The position numbers and the translations under genes were made by a program. Positions 9,208-18,401 of a stretch of 64,000 nucleotides of DNA are shown one piece after another (within the stretch, counting starts at the first letter, position 1; each line of letters starts with the position of its first letter). Origin of the DNA: Stenotrophomonas maltophilia (GTDB lineage Bacteria; Pseudomonadota; Gammaproteobacteria; Xanthomonadales; Xanthomonadaceae); NCBI RefSeq assembly GCF_001676385.1, contig NZ_LYVJ01000011.1:1-64000 (forward strand). The letters are read 5' to 3'. The notes below the pieces were generated by a model. That model was not told where the DNA came from. It ran no database searches and saw only the letters and a program-made list of their open reading frames with translations.

Positions 9208-9234
9208 AAAAACGCCGGCTTGCGCCGGCGTTTT
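9208..9234. terminator. bidirectional terminator
   Basis: A-run, stem CGCCGGC / GCCGGCG, T-run. It lies between the unknown gene on the plus strand and the first sodC on the minus strand and suits both. Confidence 0.87.
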
Positions 9235-9241
9235 CTGCTTC

Positions 9242-9868
9242 TTACGGGGCCTTCTGGATCACCGCGCAGGCCAGGCGTGCACCGGCGTTGCCGGTCGGCT
9301 GGGTCTTGTAGTCGTCCGCATCGGCGTGGACGATCAGGCCGCGGCCGATGATGTCGAAGTCGTCGCCCTTGCCGATGTTGACGTTGCTCGACACCGGGCC
9401 GTCAATGGTGGCCACGCCCTTGTCGTCGGCCTTGATGTTGGGCATGTCGCCGCCGTGGTGCGGATCGGTGGCGACGTTGCCGTGATCCTGCTTGCCCGGG
9501 TTGAAGTGGCCGCCGGCGCTCATGCCGTCCGGCGCGCTGCAGTCGCCCTTCTCGTGGATGTGGAAGCCGTGCTCGCTGCCCGGCTTCAGGCCGCTGATCT
9601 GGCCGGTCACGTGGACCTTGCCATCAACCACCTTGAAGGTGACGCTGCCCCTGGTCTGGTTGCCCTGGGTCGGTGCCAGTTCGGCCGTTGCCGAAGCATC
9701 GGCAGCCGGTGCGGCGGCCGGTTCCGCCGTTGCCGCCGGTTCGGCAGTGGTGCCCTCGGCCGGGGCGGCCGGCGGGGTTTCAGCCTGCGGTGCGGCCGGT
9801 TGCTGGTTGCAGGCCGCCAGGCCCAGTGCGGCGATGGCCGCAAACAGCGAAGTGTGGATCAGACGCAT
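9242..9868 (-). CDS. sodC: Cu-Zn superoxide dismutase lipoprotein, copy 1
   Basis: A 208-residue protein. A lipoprotein signal peptide ends in the lipobox LAAC, followed by an Ala/Pro/Thr-rich linker (about residues 22-66) and a Cu-Zn SOD domain. Metal ligands are visible in GFHIHEKGDCSAPDG, GGHFNPGKQDHG and the C-terminal GLIVHADADDYKTQPTGNAGARLAC. It dismutates superoxide at the periplasmic face of an envelope membrane. The gene lies 37 bp after a second sodC on the same strand, so the two look like a tandem duplication in one operon. Confidence 0.95.
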   Translation of the reverse strand: MRLIHTSLFAAIAALGLAACNQQPAAPQAETPPAAPAEGTTAEPAATAEPAAAPAADASATAELAPTQGNQTRGSVTFKVVDGKVHVTGQISGLKPGSEHGFHIHEKGDCSAPDGMSAGGHFNPGKQDHGNVATDPHHGGDMPNIKADDKGVATIDGPVSSNVNIGKGDDFDIIGRGLIVHADADDYKTQPTGNAGARLACAVIQKAP

Positions 9869-9905
9869 TGGAATCTCTCCCTCGATGATGCCTGCAGTGA
9901 AGTGA

Positions 9906-10475
9906 TCAGCGGACGACCCGGATCACGCCACAGGCGATGCGGACGCCGGCGTTGCCGGCGGGCTGGCTGCGATAGTCATCGGCGTTGGCGTGCACGACCA
10001 GTGCACGTCCGGCGATATCGGTGGCGGCGCCTCCGCCCAGGGTAACGCCCTTGAGGTGGATATCGACGTTGGCGCGGCCCTGGGCGTCGGCACGCAGGTT
10101 GTCCATGTCGCCCAGGTGGTGCTGGCCGGTGCCGGCGCGGCCATGCGCGGCGCCACCGGGGTTGAAATGGTTGCCGGCGCTGCTGGCGTCCACTGCGCTG
10201 CAGTCGCCGCGCTCGTGGATATGGAAGCCGGCCTGCTGCATCGGCTGCAGGCCACCGACCAGGCCGGTGATGTGGATGCCACCCGGCTCCGCCATCAGCG
10301 CGATGCGGCCACTGACGAGGCTGGCCGAGGCCGGCGAAAGGTTGGCCTCGCCCTGCTTCGCTGCGCTGACCACGGCCGGCGGCGGCGGGGTGGGCTCGGC
10401 CTTCTTCGGCGCGCTGCCACAGGCAGACAGCAGCACGGCGGCGGACAACGGCAGGATGGCATGGGACAGGCGCAT
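9906..10475 (-). CDS. sodC: Cu-Zn superoxide dismutase lipoprotein, copy 2
   Basis: About 189 residues from the ATG at 10,475, which has an AAGGAG ribosome site 7 bases upstream; a longer frame to 10,517 lacks one. Lipoprotein signal with lipobox LSAC, a short Pro-rich linker, then a complete SOD domain: GFHIHERGDCSAVD, GNHFNPGGAAHG, LVVHANADDY and the disulfide Cys in GVRIACGVI. It differs from copy 1 in having a shorter linker and clear sequence divergence, so the duplication is not recent. It is first in a likely two-gene unit. Confidence 0.95.
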   Translation of the reverse strand: MRLSHAILPLSAAVLLSACGSAPKKAEPTPPPPAVVSAAKQGEANLSPASASLVSGRIALMAEPGGIHITGLVGGLQPMQQAGFHIHERGDCSAVDASSAGNHFNPGGAAHGRAGTGQHHLGDMDNLRADAQGRANVDIHLKGVTLGGGAATDIAGRALVVHANADDYRSQPAGNAGVRIACGVIRVVR

Positions 10476-10568
10476 CGAAGACTCCTTGCAGGTGACACTA
10501 GGCGTTGCATCGTCCATGAACGATCAACAGTTCGGCAAGCGGGCGCGAGGACCGCGTGCAGGGGCCGT

Positions 10569-12017
10569 TCAATGGCCCCCGCGGCGGCGCCCGGCGCCCA
10601 GTTTGCGGGTCAGGGTATTGCGGCCCAGGCCCAACCGGGCGGCGGCTTCGGCGCGGCGGCCATGGGTGATCTGCAGCGCGGCCTCCAGCAGTGCATGGTC
10701 GACCCGCTCGCGCACATGCGCATGCAACCCTTCCACCCCCTCGGCCAGCTGCCGGCGCGCCCATTCCGACAGCATCGCTTCCCATTGTCCCGGGTCGCTG
10801 CCCGCTACGCTGCCGCGGCGGCTGCGCGCACGGTTGAGCGCGGTATCGACGTCGGCCACGCCGATGGTGTCAGCCGCCGCCAGCGCGGCCATGCGCCAGC
10901 ACACGTTCTCCAGTTCCCGCACGTTGCCCGGCCAGTCATGTTCGCGCAACGCCTGCAACGCAGCGGCGGTCAAGCGCTTCGGCGGTGTGTCCAGCCTGCG
11001 CGCGGCGGCGGCCAGGAAGGTGTTGGCCAGCTGCGCGATGTCTTCGCGGCGCTCGCGCAGTGGCGGCAACTGCAGCCGTACCACGTCCAGGCGATGCAGC
11101 AGATCGGCACGGAAGCGGCCCTGCGCGACCAGCCCTTCCAGGTCCTGGTGGGTGGCGGCGACCACGCGCACATCCACACGGATCAGCTCGCGGCCACCGA
11201 CGCGGAAGAACTCACCCTGGGCCAGGACCCGCAGCAGGCGGGTCTGCAGCGGCAGCGGCATGTCGCCGATCTCGTCCAGGAACAGCGTGCCGCCGTCAGC
11301 CTGCTCGAAACGGCCGATGTGGCGGCGCTGCGCGCCGGTGAAGGCACCCGCTTCATGGCCGAACAATTCGCTTTCCAGCAGCTCGGCGGGGATCGCAGCG
11401 GTGTTGAGTGCGACGAAAGGACCGTGCGCGCGCGGTGATTCGCGGTGCAGTGCATTGGCCACCAGTTCCTTGCCGGTGCCGGTCTCGCCGGTGATCAGCA
11501 CCGCCAGCGGCGCCTGCGCCAGGCGACCGATGGCGCGGAACAGCGCGCGCATCGGCGGCGTGTCGCCGACCAGTTGCGGTGGCAGGTCACTGGCGGCTTC
11601 CACGGCCGGCAGGGGAGCGGCCAGCGCGGGCGCCACGGCCGGCAGCACGCGCTGCGCCAGCGCCACTGCATCGTCCAGGTCGAACGGCTTGGACAGGAAC
11701 TCATGCGCACCGCCGCGGAACGCACCGGCGGTACTGGCCACATCGGTATAGGCCGACATCACCACCACCGGCAACTGCGGCAGGGCAGCCTTGAGCTTGT
11801 CCATCAGCACCAGTCCGTCATCGCCGGGCATGCGCACGTCGGTGAACAGCAGGGCCGGCGGCGGGCCGTCATCCAACGCCTGCAACGCGGGGGCGGCACT
11901 GTCGAAATCGACGACCTCATAGCCCGCCTCGCGCAGTGCGGTGCACAGCACGAAACGCACGGCGCGATCATCGTCGACCACCCAGATGCGCTGTGCGGGA
12001 ACGGAAGTGTCAGCCAT
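10569..12017 (-). CDS. ntrC: nitrogen regulation response regulator NtrC (NR(I))
   Basis: A 482-residue sigma-54 activator. The receiver domain has the acidic pocket (VVDDDRAV) and the phosphorylation site Asp60 in TDVRMPGDDG. The AAA+ domain has Walker A GETGTGKE, the sigma-54 contact loop GAFTGA, Walker B GGTLFLDEIGDMPL, and a C-terminal Fis-type helix-turn-helix (RRAEAAARLGLGRNTLTRKL). It activates nitrogen-limitation genes such as glnA. Its start overlaps the end of ntrB by 8 bp, indicating coupled translation. Confidence 0.97.
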   Translation of the reverse strand: MADTSVPAQRIWVVDDDRAVRFVLCTALREAGYEVVDFDSAAPALQALDDGPPPALLFTDVRMPGDDGLVLMDKLKAALPQLPVVVMSAYTDVASTAGAFRGGAHEFLSKPFDLDDAVALAQRVLPAVAPALAAPLPAVEAASDLPPQLVGDTPPMRALFRAIGRLAQAPLAVLITGETGTGKELVANALHRESPRAHGPFVALNTAAIPAELLESELFGHEAGAFTGAQRRHIGRFEQADGGTLFLDEIGDMPLPLQTRLLRVLAQGEFFRVGGRELIRVDVRVVAATHQDLEGLVAQGRFRADLLHRLDVVRLQLPPLRERREDIAQLANTFLAAAARRLDTPPKRLTAAALQALREHDWPGNVRELENVCWRMAALAAADTIGVADVDTALNRARSRRGSVAGSDPGQWEAMLSEWARRQLAEGVEGLHAHVRERVDHALLEAALQITHGRRAEAAARLGLGRNTLTRKLGAGRRRGGH

Positions 12018-13071
12018 CGCGGGAGGGCTCCTCGACCGGGGCGGCGCCGTTGCCGATCGGCAGCAGCAGGGTGAACACGGTATGCCCGGGGCGCGAGCGG
12101 TAAGTCAGCGTGCCGCGATGCTCGCGCGCCACCTGCTGGGCCAGCGCCAGGCCCAGGCCGGTGCCTTCGGCGCGGCCACTGACCAGCGGCAGGAACAGGT
12201 GTTCGGCCAGCTCTTCCGGCACGCCGCGGCCGTCGTCGGCGATCTCCAGGCGCAGGGCCAGCGTGTGCAGTTGTTCGGCAATGCGCACGCCATGTTCCAC
12301 GCGGGTACGCAGCGTGATGGCGCCGGCGCCGGCCTGGATCGCGTTGCGCACCAGGTTCCATACCGCCTGGGTGAGGCGATCGGCATCGCCATGGAATTCG
12401 GGAATGCTGGGGTCGTAATCGCGTTGCAGGCGCACCGCCCAGCCGGCCTCGTTCTCGGCCAGGCGCAGCACGCGCTCCAGCGCGGCATGGATGTTCAGTT
12501 CGGCATGCGGCGCAGCCGGGGCCGGCGACAGCAGCTGGTCGAGCAGGCCGTTGAGGCGCTCGATTTCCGAACCGATCAGCTCGATCAGTTCGCGTTCGCT
12601 GGCATCACGCTGGGTGGCGCGCCGGGCCAGCAGCTGGGCCGCCCCCTTCAGTCCGGCCAGCGGATTGCGCAGCTCGTGCGCCAGTCCCTTCAGCGCCGCA
12701 CTGAGCGCGCTGGGCAGGGCCTGGGTCGGGTCGAGCCCGGGGAACTCATCGACCGGATGCGCCTCCAGCAGCCAGCCGCCATCGTCGCGGCGGCTCATCC
12801 AGCCCTCGGCGAAACGCGGCGCCTCGCCGGGCACCGCCAGCGCCAGCCGGTTCAGGCGCAGGCTGTCGCGCTCATCACGAGCGAGGAAATGGGCCAGCGC
12901 CTCGCCCTGCACCTCCAGCGCGGCCAGCGGCTGGCCGAGCAGGCGGCGGCCACTGACACCCAGCCAGCGCGCGAACGCCGGATTGCAGCCGGCGATGCGG
13001 CCGTCGGCGCCTGACCAGGCCAGCGGCGTGCCGAGGGCATCGAGGGTCGGCGGAGGTACGGGGTCGGACAT
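12010..13071 (-). CDS. ntrB: nitrogen regulation sensor kinase/phosphatase NtrB (NR(II))
   Basis: About 353 residues: an N-terminal PAS domain (PLAWSGADGRIAGCNPAF), a DHp helix with the phosphoacceptor in LAHELRNPLAGLKGAAQLL, and a HATPase domain with RNAIQAGAG, DDGRGVPEEL and GTGLGLALAQ. It is cytoplasmic with no membrane helix, as expected for NtrB, which phosphorylates or dephosphorylates NtrC under P-II control. The start at 13,071 leaves no room for a normal ribosome site, because an NtrC-box-like palindrome abuts the ATG. The island begins about 50 bp upstream. Confidence 0.95.
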   Translation of the reverse strand: MSDPVPPPTLDALGTPLAWSGADGRIAGCNPAFARWLGVSGRRLLGQPLAALEVQGEALAHFLARDERDSLRLNRLALAVPGEAPRFAEGWMSRRDDGGWLLEAHPVDEFPGLDPTQALPSALSAALKGLAHELRNPLAGLKGAAQLLARRATQRDASERELIELIGSEIERLNGLLDQLLSPAPAAPHAELNIHAALERVLRLAENEAGWAVRLQRDYDPSIPEFHGDADRLTQAVWNLVRNAIQAGAGAITLRTRVEHGVRIAEQLHTLALRLEIADDGRGVPEELAEHLFLPLVSGRAEGTGLGLALAQQVAREHRGTLTYRSRPGHTVFTLLLPIGNGAAPVEEPSRDG

Positions 13072-13088
13072 TGCACCAATGTAGTGCA
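13072..13088. promoter_or_regulatory. NtrC-box-like operator at the ntrB start
   Basis: TGCACCA-ATG-TAGTGCA is a 7-3-7 palindrome matching the enterobacterial NtrC consensus (TGCACYA-N3-TRGTGCA). It lies immediately upstream of the ntrB ATG, so bound NtrC would cover the initiation region and probably repress its own operon. Seen directly; binding is inferred. Confidence 0.7.
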
Positions 13089-13101
13089 AAACGCGCGGCT
13101 C

Positions 13102-13130
13102 CGGGTCAGAGCCCTTTCCTGGCGAAATGG
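13102..13130. repeat. half of a GGGGTCAGAGCCCTTTC palindromic repeat (island left junction)
   Basis: GGGTCAGAGCCCTTTCCTGGCGAAA is the left arm of a repeat whose complete versions lie at 23,150, 27,851 and 60,997. Here the right arm is missing; a matching right arm occurs at 20,563-20,583, on the other side of the low-GC island. Confidence 0.6.
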
Positions 13131-13573
13131 ACGGTTTGCCAAAGTTTGTGCTTTTAGAACCAACTTTGGTGAACTGGATAGGTACGAACTATGACGAATG
13201 GCTCATTCAGCCTGGCTCTCGCTCCTGGCACACAAATCGGTAGAAGTCATTCCAGTCTAATCTGGGCATAGTCATTGGTTACATACGCTGCTTAGCAAGC
13301 ATCGGGGAGTGGGGCAGATTTGGCACGTCAGTGAGACCGGCTAGCCTCTACGACAAGCCGACGTCTCCCTTGATCCAACTAGGCCAGAAAATCTGCGCCA
13401 TGCGACGGATATGTCGGCCACCGCCCAAGCCGCAACCGCTAGCCGAGATGCACCTTCAATCGATCCTCCGATGATGAGCCTTGATGATCGCACAGCGGCC
13501 TTGCACGTCGTAATGAAGGCCGGGTACCCTTTTTGTAATGGACGTCTACAGGGGGCGTACAGCAAGGAGCAGG
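13131..13573. other. AT-richer noncoding region upstream of the island operon
   Basis: About 440 bp without a convincing gene and with lower GC than its surroundings. It should hold the promoter of the three-gene operon. No integrase, tRNA or clear operator is recognised. Confidence 0.5.
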
Positions 13574-14584
13574 ATGAGCGTCGAAAGTGCGCGTGTGGTG
13601 AAGTTCATCGTTCACCGAGTAGGCAACCGCATTCGGGAAGAAGGGACGCGGCTGTCAAGCGATGCCATTGACGCCGGTCCGGACGTTAACGCGATTCTGG
13701 TTGACAACTACCTCAGGGGCACCCAAGAGGGGGGCGAGCGCTACGCGTTCACCCATGAATCCACGCTCGACCTCAACGACGTGAGGCGCTTTGCAGCTGA
13801 CGCTCTCGCCGACGATGAAAATTTCGTCGAGAGCTCCAAGGCCATCGCCCGTCATCTCTACAGCAAATCTACGCATCCAGGCGTAGCCGGTGGCGACCTC
13901 TTCGTCGTTCTTTTCGAATTGCGAGGGGGTCTGAATGATGGTGGTCGAGTGCTAGGCCTGTTCAAAACAGAGGTGACCGAGCGGTTCCTCGTGGTCGACG
14001 ACGCGACCACCGATCTCTCCATCACAGGACTTTCTGGGATAGATCCGCGCCAGCTACAGAAGGCCGCACTCGTATTTGACCACGATGGAACGGTTGTCGC
14101 TTTGGAGCGGGGCAAATCGCGGACACGGTACTGGCTTGAGGACTTCCTGAAGGTGGCCCCCATCCAAAGCGACCAGGGCGTCGCTACCTTTGTTAGCAGT
14201 ATTGCCAAGCTGGCAAGTACGGAGCTCAAGGATCCGTCTGCGCAGGTGGCTTTTAAGGCATGCCTTGCCGCCCAACTTACTCCCGGAGCAACGCCTAGTG
14301 TTGTTGATCTTCTCGACTTAAGCGCCAGTTTCGTCGGCCAGGACTCAATCGAGGATATGGCCGAAAGAATTGAGACTGAACTTGGATACAAGGTTGACCG
14401 TGAGACCATAGCGGACGTCCGGCAGATAAGACGTTCGTTGAACGCGACGCTTCGCAGCACGCCCATCTCACCCGGTGTCGACCTTGTCTTCTCGAAAGGC
14501 GTGACTCCTTCGTCCATTGAGATCAGCCAACCGGATGGCACAGATGCAATCCATATTGTCATCAAACTAGAAGGATCACGATGA
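13574..14584 (+). CDS. nucleoid-associated protein NA37 (NdpA/YejK)-like
   Basis: A 336-residue protein from the ATG at 13,574, which has AAGGAG 4 bases upstream. The order of conserved pieces fits the NA37 family: an N-terminal IVHRVG strand, a DLNDVRRFAADALADDENF segment, AIARHLYSKSTHPGVAGGDLFVVLF, and GLFKTEVTERFLVV. Family members bind the nucleoid in E. coli, and distant ones occur in accessory loci. It is the first gene of a tightly packed operon: its stop overlaps the next start as ATGA. Codon use is less GC-rich than in flanking genes, indicating acquisition. The family call is by pattern only, and the role in this operon is not known. Confidence 0.65.
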   Translation: MSVESARVVKFIVHRVGNRIREEGTRLSSDAIDAGPDVNAILVDNYLRGTQEGGERYAFTHESTLDLNDVRRFAADALADDENFVESSKAIARHLYSKSTHPGVAGGDLFVVLFELRGGLNDGGRVLGLFKTEVTERFLVVDDATTDLSITGLSGIDPRQLQKAALVFDHDGTVVALERGKSRTRYWLEDFLKVAPIQSDQGVATFVSSIAKLASTELKDPSAQVAFKACLAAQLTPGATPSVVDLLDLSASFVGQDSIEDMAERIETELGYKVDRETIADVRQIRRSLNATLRSTPISPGVDLVFSKGVTPSSIEISQPDGTDAIHIVIKLEGSR

Positions 14585-15519
14585 GCGGCGAGCAATCCAA
14601 AAAGTCCGGAGAGTATGGCGAGAAGCTCGCCGAGTCATTTCTGAAGGCCATCGGATGGCACCAGGACTTGAAAGCTCTGACTATTCCGTGCACTGACGGC
14701 AACCACACTGGGTCCGGCGGAAATCAGCGGAACACTCATGGCGACGACCGAGTGTTCATCTACAACAATCCGTTTTATGAAAGCCGGACTGACGTTGTCC
14801 ACGTCACTGTAAAGAACAATATCGGCGGCTATTCAGAGAAGGATAGCGACCTGAAGACTGCGCTCAAAGGCTTTGTTCTCGAGGCGAACGAGATCATCGC
14901 CTGCGCTCAGTACGACACCTCCATCCACGAGCTCGTTACTGCGTTTGCCGGCCGTAGGCGTCACGAGCACAGCAGCCTACTCATCTGGACCAGCTCGCAC
15001 AACGACTCCTTTGATCGAGACATACTAGGAGCGTGTGCTACGGTTCGCGCGCTTGATGAAGCCTGCATTTACAATGTCTATCTTGTCGACGGCGCACGCA
15101 TCAACTTCATTCTTAGCGCGCTCGACCATGTTGGTCGTGAGCAGAACGCCACACACCGCTTTTATTTCCCTGATACGGGCTTAGTCAACAAGAGCGATGA
15201 GCGACATGGAAGATTTCTGCCCCTGGAGCTAGTTGTCGCCGACATGCTGCCCCTAAAGGTCTCGACATCTGAAGGTGAGCGACTCCACCTCTATGTCAGG
15301 CAGAACTTTGATGAGGAGGCGTACACCCGCTCCATCGCACTTGCACTTTCGCTGACTGGGGGGTGGGGCCAAGCGGTTCGCATTGGCTTCCCGGACTACA
15401 ACGCTGCGCAACATGAACGGATCGCGGCAAAGGCAAAGCTGCCTTTTGACAACCGACAGGCCGATATTTCGGCCTTCTGCTATGTTCGCTCCAATCTCAA
15501 CGCGCTGGAGAACGCCTAA
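14581..15519 (+). CDS. putative PD-(D/E)XK-fold nuclease-like protein of island operon
   Basis: 312 residues. The N-terminal helix GEYGEKLAESFLKAIGW (about 10-26, Glu14) followed by DDRVFIYNNPFYESRTDVVHVTVKNN (about 55-80) has the layout of a PD-(D/E)XK nuclease core: helix Glu, strand Asp, strand ending in x-V-K. The usual Glu/Gln two residues before Lys78 is a Thr, so activity is uncertain. The rest is alpha/beta with no recognised domain. It overlaps both neighbours (ATGA at the start, TAATG at the end). I recall a two-gene antiphage system, GAPS4, with proteins of this general kind, but cannot confirm homology. Confidence 0.5.
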   Translation: MSGEQSKKSGEYGEKLAESFLKAIGWHQDLKALTIPCTDGNHTGSGGNQRNTHGDDRVFIYNNPFYESRTDVVHVTVKNNIGGYSEKDSDLKTALKGFVLEANEIIACAQYDTSIHELVTAFAGRRRHEHSSLLIWTSSHNDSFDRDILGACATVRALDEACIYNVYLVDGARINFILSALDHVGREQNATHRFYFPDTGLVNKSDERHGRFLPLELVVADMLPLKVSTSEGERLHLYVRQNFDEEAYTRSIALALSLTGGWGQAVRIGFPDYNAAQHERIAAKAKLPFDNRQADISAFCYVRSNLNALENA

Positions 15520-16655
15520 TGCTTGACGGACCTAATAAAGTCGATATCTCGACTTGGCTTCCCTTCGGCGAACAGTTGCGCGTGCTTCTCTCAGGGGATC
15601 GCATCTCGACAGGTGACCTTACCGCCCTGGCCCGCAGGAAGGGGCTCTTTGTCGCCAATCCTGAACGCACCCAGCTCATCCAATTTCTCTCAACGACGCT
15701 CCTCCAACCCTTCGAGATTGGAAAGCTGCTCGACGACAGCGTGTCCCGTGAGTCCAAACCCAAGGCGCAGCCCCAGAAGGTCACATTGACCGCAGCGGAT
15801 GCGCGCTGGCAGGCCGTTATTGAAGGCCTCAAGGAAGACTTTGTCACGGTGGCAGGTATCGAGCGCATCCCCGGGGTGTCGTTCGCCCGTGAGCCGTCGA
15901 TACAGAGGTCCGACCGCAATCATCTCGTCGTTTCTTATGAGATCAGACGGGAGGACTACAGCCGAGATCTTCTGCATAGAGAACTTTTTTTCACGGCGGA
16001 TATCTCCATCCGCCAAGATGCAGGCTCACTGGTTCTCGATGTTCTGTCCACACATACAGCGAAAGAAACCGACCGCATCAATGACCTCATAATCACCCAT
16101 GTAACGCGCGAACTCAGAGCCGCTGGCATTTCAAAAGACGAAGCGCCCGTGAAGATCAGGCTGGGTTCTTTTGATGGGCACAACCATGTCACGTTCTTAC
16201 TGCGGTTGGCCGGTCCTGGCACCGTTGGTAAAGACCCGGGCCAGATTGTGGATCTGACCCTCAAACCCAATGGTGCGCGGGCAAACACTGAACTACCTCC
16301 AGAGCTCAAACTTCTCGAGGGCTCAATACGTAACATGCGGATGGACGGCGACAAGCTCAATGAAATTAGCCTGCTCGCCGACGAGCAATACCACGGCTCG
16401 TTTCTGATGACGCGCATTTCCGTAGACCATACGTATGAGGTCGACGGCATCACTGGGAAATGCTCCGTCATCTACTACTTCCAGATAGCACGAGGAAGCC
16501 AGGACGTCGCCATTGCGCCGTTCTCGTTTAGCATTGAAAACATCTCTGTTACAGGCAAGCGCAAGTCGGAGCGGCAACCGCAGGCCAAGAAGGAGCTTAG
16601 TTCGGCAATCCTCGCGGCAGTGGATAGACACTTCACAACCCTTCGTTCGCTCTAA
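15519..16655 (+). CDS. unknown partner protein of island operon
   Basis: A 378-residue soluble protein. The N-terminal part (LPFGEQLRVLLSGDRISTGDLTALARRKGLFV, about residues 14-45) looks like a small helical DNA- or protein-binding module. After a Lys-rich linker near residue 85 comes a long beta-rich domain. No catalytic motif is obvious. Its ATG shares a base with the stop of the preceding gene, so the two are almost certainly made in fixed ratio. It resembles, from memory only, the second protein of the GAPS4 defence pair; this needs a profile search. It ends convergent to the OLD-like gene, 27 bp away. Confidence 0.5.
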   Translation: MLDGPNKVDISTWLPFGEQLRVLLSGDRISTGDLTALARRKGLFVANPERTQLIQFLSTTLLQPFEIGKLLDDSVSRESKPKAQPQKVTLTAADARWQAVIEGLKEDFVTVAGIERIPGVSFAREPSIQRSDRNHLVVSYEIRREDYSRDLLHRELFFTADISIRQDAGSLVLDVLSTHTAKETDRINDLIITHVTRELRAAGISKDEAPVKIRLGSFDGHNHVTFLLRLAGPGTVGKDPGQIVDLTLKPNGARANTELPPELKLLEGSIRNMRMDGDKLNEISLLADEQYHGSFLMTRISVDHTYEVDGITGKCSVIYYFQIARGSQDVAIAPFSFSIENISVTGKRKSERQPQAKKELSSAILAAVDRHFTTLRSL

Positions 16656-16682
16656 ACGGCATGTCGTAAGCTTGCAATGCCC

Positions 16683-18314
16683 CTACCCCACATCATCAAA
16701 GGCTAGCACTGACGCCTCCAGTTCTTCGACTGATTTCCATTCAACGATCGTGTCAATTGGTGGCTCATCTCGTTCAAACAGCAAGTAGCGCAGAACCTCT
16801 TCGACAGCCCCGCGGACAAAAGCATTTTCTCGAATCCTTCTAACGGTATTGAACGGCTTCTCCGCCGCAGCCTTCACGCCAAAGATGGCGTGCTCAAAGT
16901 CAATGAGGCTCGCTGCAAGCCTGACTCGGGCGCTCTTTGGGGCTGCCGCACAAACATTCAAAATGGTTTCGTTTGCCTTCCACGCACTATTCGCGCTGCC
17001 CTTGTATGTCTTCGGTCTATCCGTGTCATGTAGAACGGCGTAGTGGCCTCCGAAGTGATTCATGATTTTCGCAAGAATAGGGATGATGTACTTGCCGCGA
17101 GCACGAACGACATGAACGTCTCTGTACGCCTTGCGGTCGGCCTCGACGATCTCCCTAAAGGCAGAGTACTCCGTGTCACCCTCAACCAGGATCGTCCGAC
17201 CGCCAAAGAAAAGCTCTGCAACGTAGGGGTCCCATTGATTCAGATACTTCAGTGTCTCTTTATCGTCATCGCTCAATCCGACACGCTCAGGACGAAAAAC
17301 GGTAGTACCGCATATCGCACCAGTTTCTGTTCGCTCCACACGCACCACGGTGGTGTTATCTCTGGAGATGTCGATAAACGCGGGTGAGTGCGTCGTTACC
17401 ATCACTTGCCACCCAGTTCCATCTTGGGCCAGATCGTATAGGACGCGGCAGGCGTCTCTGACGGCGGTGGGATGGAGGCAAATTTCGGGCTCGTCGAGCA
17501 AGAGCACATGGGGGCGGCTGTAGGACTGTATGCCGTCATCGGCAAGCGTCTCGTCGGTCTGCGCTGACTTCGCTTTGCTTTGCTTCCTTGGGTTCGCGCT
17601 CGCGCGCTCTGTGGCAATCTTCAGGGCAGACCATAGGAGAGTTCTCCTCGCGCCGCTTCCCTGCTTTTTCAACGGCGCCAAATGGCCATGCTCAGGCCCC
17701 ATTCTCAACAGTGGCTTGGTGTTGAAGATGCCTACAGATCTCTCGCTGACCTCTTCGGTTCGCGCATCAAGGGTGACACGGAAACCGATAAAAATTTCGC
17801 TCATGTAACCCGAGAGCGACAACTCCAACCCTTCAATTTCGTCCGCAGCATCTTTCACGATCTTCCGCTGAAGCTCTCGAACTTTCGCGGCAAGCGTATC
17901 AATTGCAGAGGCTTCATCCCCCTCCTTCTGCGTCGCCTTCTGCAGCAAAATTTCCGACAGGATCGCCGTGATCTTCGCTCCCTGCTCTTCTGGGCGATCA
18001 AACGCATCGACGTGGTGAGGGATTGGTCTGCGTGAATTGGCGACGCTGGGTGCACCCCACGGGACCTTCTCGTCCCAATCGTGACCATCGACCCGGTGGC
18101 CCTGTCTCTTCGGATCCTTGCCAACCTCGTCCCAACGCCAGCGCTCCCGAATGTAGGTTCGCCCTGTCGATTCTTCCGTATGAAGCCACTGTCTTGCTGG
18201 AGGATTTTCGAATACGTAGGTTTGCAACTCAATCTCGGGCGCGCAGCTTGCGTCGCATTGCTCGCCGGGAAAGTCCTCGATCTTCAACCTACCTTCGGCA
18301 CTCCCGTGGGACAT
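16683..18314 (-). pseudogene. OLD/TOPRIM-type AAA ATPase lacking its Walker A end (5'-truncated)
   Basis: 543 residues from the first usable ATG. The ABC-type ATPase back half is intact: signature-like KKQGSGARRTLLWSAL, Walker B LLLDEPEICLHP and the switch motif TTHSPAFID. A TOPRIM-like domain follows with LVEGDTEYSAFREI and YAVLHDTDRP, so it is an OLD-family nuclease type. The N-terminal lobe with the P-loop is absent. Coding sequence in the same frame continues upstream to 18,401 without any ATG, GTG or TTG and then meets the TAG stop of the phosphatase gene. This points to a deletion that fused the tail onto new sequence. It is probably inactive as an ATPase. Confidence 0.7.
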
Positions 18315-18401
18315 GACGACTTCATAGTCTTCTGATCCGACAAGGCCAAAGAACTGCGGCCGGGGTGGGGTCGGGAGGTTGACAATATCCGCGATCGCCT
18401 T

